From Thermoplasmata archaeon (GTDB lineage Archaea > Thermoplasmatota > Thermoplasmata > Halarchaeoplasmatales > Halarchaeoplasmataceae): a stretch of DNA of 17,333 bases. Position numbers and translations under genes: made by a program. Positions 15,008 to 17,333 of this stretch are shown piece after piece; within the stretch, counting starts at the first letter, position 1; each line of letters begins with the position of its first letter. Location of the stretch: the NCBI GenBank assembly GCA_019594195.1, contig JAFDTP010000036.1, positions 1 to 17,333 of the forward strand, in the 5' to 3' direction. The notes beneath the pieces are model-generated. The model made no database searches. It had not been told where the DNA came from and saw nothing but the letters and a program-made list of their open reading frames with translations.

Positions 15008-15655
15008 ATGACCGCCGAGATAATACATATAACCCTACTTTCGATATTCGTTTCGATCTCAGCCACGCTTTTAGCGTCAGCGATGGCCGTCCCTTTAGGT
15101 ACGATAATGGGGCTTCATAAATTCAGAGGGAAGGAGATCATCAGGACCATAACTTACACTCTCTACGGCTTTCCTCCTGTTGTGGCGGGTCTGATAATCT
15201 ATCTGATGCTTTCTCGGGAAGGTCCTCTAGGTTCCTTGAATCTGCTCTTCACCCCGACCGCCATGATACTAGCACAGATGGTTCTGGTATTCCCTATAGT
15301 GACAGGACTGACCATGTCTTCGGTCTCCGATGTAGCAAAAGACGTGAAAGAGACCGCGATGACGCTGGGCGCGGATAGATGGCAGACGGCTAAAACCGTT
15401 CTGAACGAGGCCAGAGTGGGTGTCATCTCGGCAGTGATGGTCGGTTTCGGCAGGGCTATCGCCGAGGTCGGTGCGGTGATAATGGTCGGCGGTAACATAA
15501 GATGGCACACACGTGTACTGACCACCGCTATAGTTCTGGAAACGAGGCGAGGTAACTTCCAATATGCACTGATACTGGGAGGTATCCTGCTTTCAGTGGC
15601 ACTTATAGTGTTCTTCGTACTGAAGCGTTACCAGGACAAGGGGGTGAGGACGTGA
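15008..15655 (+). CDS. tupB: tungstate ABC transporter permease
   Basis: TupB forms the membrane channel of the tungstate importer. In 215 residues it has about five hydrophobic helices and the permease EAA loop that docks with the ATPase, at about 114-150 (KETAMTLGADRWQTAKTVL and then a GFGRAIAEVGAVIMVGG segment). YGFPPVVAGL (53-62) is also typical of TupB. GAGG (14997-15000) lies seven bases before the ATG, and the stop overlaps the tupC start in a GTGA junction, so subunits are probably made in balance. Confidence 0.92.
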   Translation: MTAEIIHITLLSIFVSISATLLASAMAVPLGTIMGLHKFRGKEIIRTITYTLYGFPPVVAGLIIYLMLSREGPLGSLNLLFTPTAMILAQMVLVFPIVTGLTMSSVSDVAKDVKETAMTLGADRWQTAKTVLNEARVGVISAVMVGFGRAIAEVGAVIMVGGNIRWHTRVLTTAIVLETRRGNFQYALILGGILLSVALIVFFVLKRYQDKGVRT

Positions 15656-16386
15656 GTCATGAGATCGCCATGAGATGCGAGGACGTCTGCAAGAGTTTTC
15701 AGGGAAATACCATATTAGACGAACTTTCGATCTCGGTAGAGAAAGGAGAGCTCTTAGCCATCATAGGACCGAGCGGTGTAGGGAAGACCACACTCCTAAA
15801 GATAATGAACGGTCTTATATGTCCCGATAAGGGTGAAGTCAGGCTTATGGACGACAGGTTGAGATTCGATGATGAAGCCGATCTCGGAGCAAGGAGAAAG
15901 ATGGCGCTACTCTCCCAGGAGCCGTATCCCTTGAGCAAGACCGTCTGGGAGAACGTCGCTTATCCCCTTCATCTGAGAGACGAAGATGATATCGAAGAGA
16001 GGGTCGAAGATGCGTTGGAGCACGTCAGCCTGATGGATATGGCGGAAAGGAACGCTGGGACGCTATCCAGCGGAGAACTTCAGAGGATGGCTTTCGCCAG
16101 AGCGACCGTTTTCGAACCGGAAGTCCTTCTATTAGACGAGTTCACCGCACACCTGGATCCCTACAACATAAGCGTGTTAGAGGATGCGGTTGAGTGGTAC
16201 GTTGATGAAAAAGACACCGCTGTTGTCTTTGTAACACACAATCTCTTCCAGGCCGAGAGGATAGCTCATACTACAGCTTTTTTATTCGACGGTCAGATAA
16301 TCGAGAAAGGAACGACTGAAGAGGTTTTCGAAGAGGCGGAGGACGAAAGAACTGATGCCTTCGTGAACGGTGAGATGGTCTTTTAA
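15652..16386 (+). CDS. tupC: tungstate ABC transporter ATP-binding protein
   Basis: TupC powers tungstate import. It has every ABC motif in 244 residues: Walker A GPSGVGKTT (39-47), Q-loop Gln89, signature LSSGE (138-142), Walker B LLLDE with Asp162 and Glu163, D-loop and His196. No extra C-terminal oxyanion-sensing (TOBE/Mop) domain is present, so feedback by substrate through the ATPase is not expected. The start is GTG at 15652, supported by GGGGTGAGG just upstream and by overlap with the tupB stop; an ATG at 15670 is less likely. Confidence 0.92.
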   Translation: MSHEIAMRCEDVCKSFQGNTILDELSISVEKGELLAIIGPSGVGKTTLLKIMNGLICPDKGEVRLMDDRLRFDDEADLGARRKMALLSQEPYPLSKTVWENVAYPLHLRDEDDIEERVEDALEHVSLMDMAERNAGTLSSGELQRMAFARATVFEPEVLLLDEFTAHLDPYNISVLEDAVEWYVDEKDTAVVFVTHNLFQAERIAHTTAFLFDGQIIEKGTTEEVFEEAEDERTDAFVNGEMVF

Positions 16387-16392
16387 AAAAAA
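16385..16392 (-). terminator. poly-T terminator after the zinc-ribbon membrane gene
   Basis: Eight T on the minus strand lie about 24 bases past the stop at 16416. The run coincides with the tupC stop codon on the other strand. Confidence 0.45.
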
Positions 16393-16412
16393 TAGAAAGG
16401 GTTTAAGAACGG

Positions 16413-16417
16413 TTTTT
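16413..16417 (+). terminator. short poly-T terminator after tupC
   Basis: GGTTTTTAC lies 27 bases past the tupC stop and overlaps the stop codon of the convergent gene. Five T is short but typical of archaeal ends. Confidence 0.35.
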
Positions 16418-17324
16418 ACTTGTACTCTTGGCAGGTGTCGCAGTACCATCTATCGTATTCTTGTATGTACCTGATCGGTTGACCGCAGTCAGGGCAAGGA
16501 TGAGACTCCTGCTGTGGCTGTGTTTCTTCCTTTGTTTGTCCTCGCTGTTGCTGAGAAACACCTGCAGCACCAGCTTGATTAGAGGATTTTTCATAGGTCC
16601 GCTGTTCCTCCGTCTGATCTTGACTCTTCTGAGCGGATCCTTCTTCCCGTCTAGTAGTGGTTCCCTGTCTATAGGTCTGCTGCCCAGGTCTCTGTCCTCT
16701 TACCGGCTCTTGTTTTACTGGACTTTTAGATCCTAACACCACGAATGCGAGAGCGATAATAAGTAAGACGCCCGATATCAAGGACATGAACCATCCTATA
16801 CCGCCGCGCCAGCTTGCTTCAACTTCTTCGCGGAAGATCAATTCACCACTTTCAGCATCATCGCTCCCGAAAAAGCTCTCTGCAGGCGTATCATCTCTGT
16901 CTTCTGGTATGTTATCTTCATCACCATCATACACATCTCCCAAGATCGCATCAGGCCAAGAGATCATAAAGAAGAGCGGGGCGACTATCGCAAAGATCAG
17001 ACCGATCACGAGCAGTACTGATCCTATCTTAGCGTGTTTCTTGCTGTCTGAACCTACTGCCATCCCGATGAAGAGCAGAGATAAAACAGATGCTCCAGTA
17101 CCTACTGTCGCCATCACTGAGGTTATACTATTAGTCGTAGTTTGGTTCTCCATGAATTCCCGATGCGGGTGGGAGAGGGGTCTGAGAATCTCTAGATTTT
17201 GTCTTTGAGTAGCATCTTCATCTTCACTTTCTTCGGAGTATGTCCACCAGGGCATCACTAGGGAGGTCAGCAACATCATAACAGCTATAGCAACTACTAT
17301 AGCACCTATCTTTGTCTTATCCAT
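16416..17324 (-). CDS. four-helix membrane protein with C-terminal zinc ribbon, function unknown
   Basis: This 302-residue protein has hydrophobic helices at about 6-26, 65-90, 98-122 and 172-196. Helices 1-2 and 3-4 are separated by acidic, probably external loops. A long low-complexity linker rich in Gln, Thr, Arg and Glu (about 198-272) leads to a zinc ribbon with Cys277, Cys280, Cys295 and Cys298 (HPCPDCGQPIRYIQEYDRWY). I remember very similar ribbon tails on many unrelated membrane proteins of Thermoplasmatota-type archaea, where their job is unclear. The gene is complete, ATG at 17324, but only nine upstream bases are visible, so its promoter and operon partners are outside the window. 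It converges on tupC. Protein-protein or nucleic-acid contact by the ribbon is inference. Confidence 0.75.
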   Translation of the reverse strand: MDKTKIGAIVVAIAVMMLLTSLVMPWWTYSEESEDEDATQRQNLEILRPLSHPHREFMENQTTTNSITSVMATVGTGASVLSLLFIGMAVGSDSKKHAKIGSVLLVIGLIFAIVAPLFFMISWPDAILGDVYDGDEDNIPEDRDDTPAESFFGSDDAESGELIFREEVEASWRGGIGWFMSLISGVLLIIALAFVVLGSKSPVKQEPVRGQRPGQQTYRQGTTTRREEGSAQKSQDQTEEQRTYEKSSNQAGAAGVSQQQRGQTKEETQPQQESHPCPDCGQPIRYIQEYDRWYCDTCQEYK

Positions 17325-17333
17325 ATTATCATC

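Noticed and set aside
14139..16386. Phosphate, sulfate or molybdate importer
   Set aside because: TTTSTYDSGLLD, ATGTGQAL and SRGDDSGTH in the binding protein match TupA, and the permease and ATPase follow the tupABC layout.

Overview
The window looks archaeal. Genes are packed into operons with stop/start overlaps, Shine-Dalgarno sites are of the GGAGG/GGTGA type, and intergenic gaps carry AT-rich TATA elements. AGA/AGG and ATA codons are frequent. Every heme gene belongs to the siroheme-dependent (Ahb) route used by archaea and sulfate reducers. Many proteins are rich in Asp/Glu, which may point to a salt-adapted lineage. Zinc-ribbon tails on membrane proteins, especially the last gene, resemble those I associate with Thermoplasmatota. 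That placement is inference from memory, not a search result.

Layout. (1) Positions 1-1865, plus strand: a probable tail of an upstream gene, a leader with a hairpin that buries the ribosome-binding site, then two overlapping genes. The first encodes a secreted or anchored surface protein; the second encodes a four-helix membrane protein with a cytoplasmic zinc ribbon and helix-hairpin-helix domain. (2) 1902-3407, minus: an MscS-type mechanosensitive channel built on four membrane repeats. (3) 3527-4108, plus: a small ferric-reductase-like membrane protein with two His pairs expected to hold b hemes. (4) 4120-13893, minus: a ten-gene operon, hemA-met8/sirC-hemC-cobA/hemD-ahbC-hemB-ahbD-ahbA-ahbB-hemL. 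(5) 14139-16386, plus and divergent: a tungstate ABC transporter, tupABC. (6) 16416-17324, minus: a membrane protein with a C-terminal zinc ribbon.

The ten heme genes encode every step from glutamyl-tRNA to protoheme. HemA and HemL make 5-aminolevulinate. HemB, HemC and the HemD domain make uroporphyrinogen III. The CobA domain and the Met8-like protein make siroheme. AhbA/AhbB decarboxylate it, AhbC makes Fe-coproporphyrin III and AhbD makes heme. The His-pair membrane protein converges on the end of this operon and is a plausible user of the product. The tungstate importer shares a 245-bp divergent intergenic region with hemA and carries a perfect 7-bp inverted repeat immediately before its probably leaderless start. 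That repeat is the best operator candidate in the window.

No RNA genes, insertion sequences, CRISPR arrays or phage genes are visible. No gene-free stretch exceeds 300 bases; the longest are 13894-14138 and 41-193, both described below. Nothing looks broken. Several gene starts were moved downstream from the longest reading frame where an ATG with a well-spaced ribosome-binding site directly follows the preceding stop codon.
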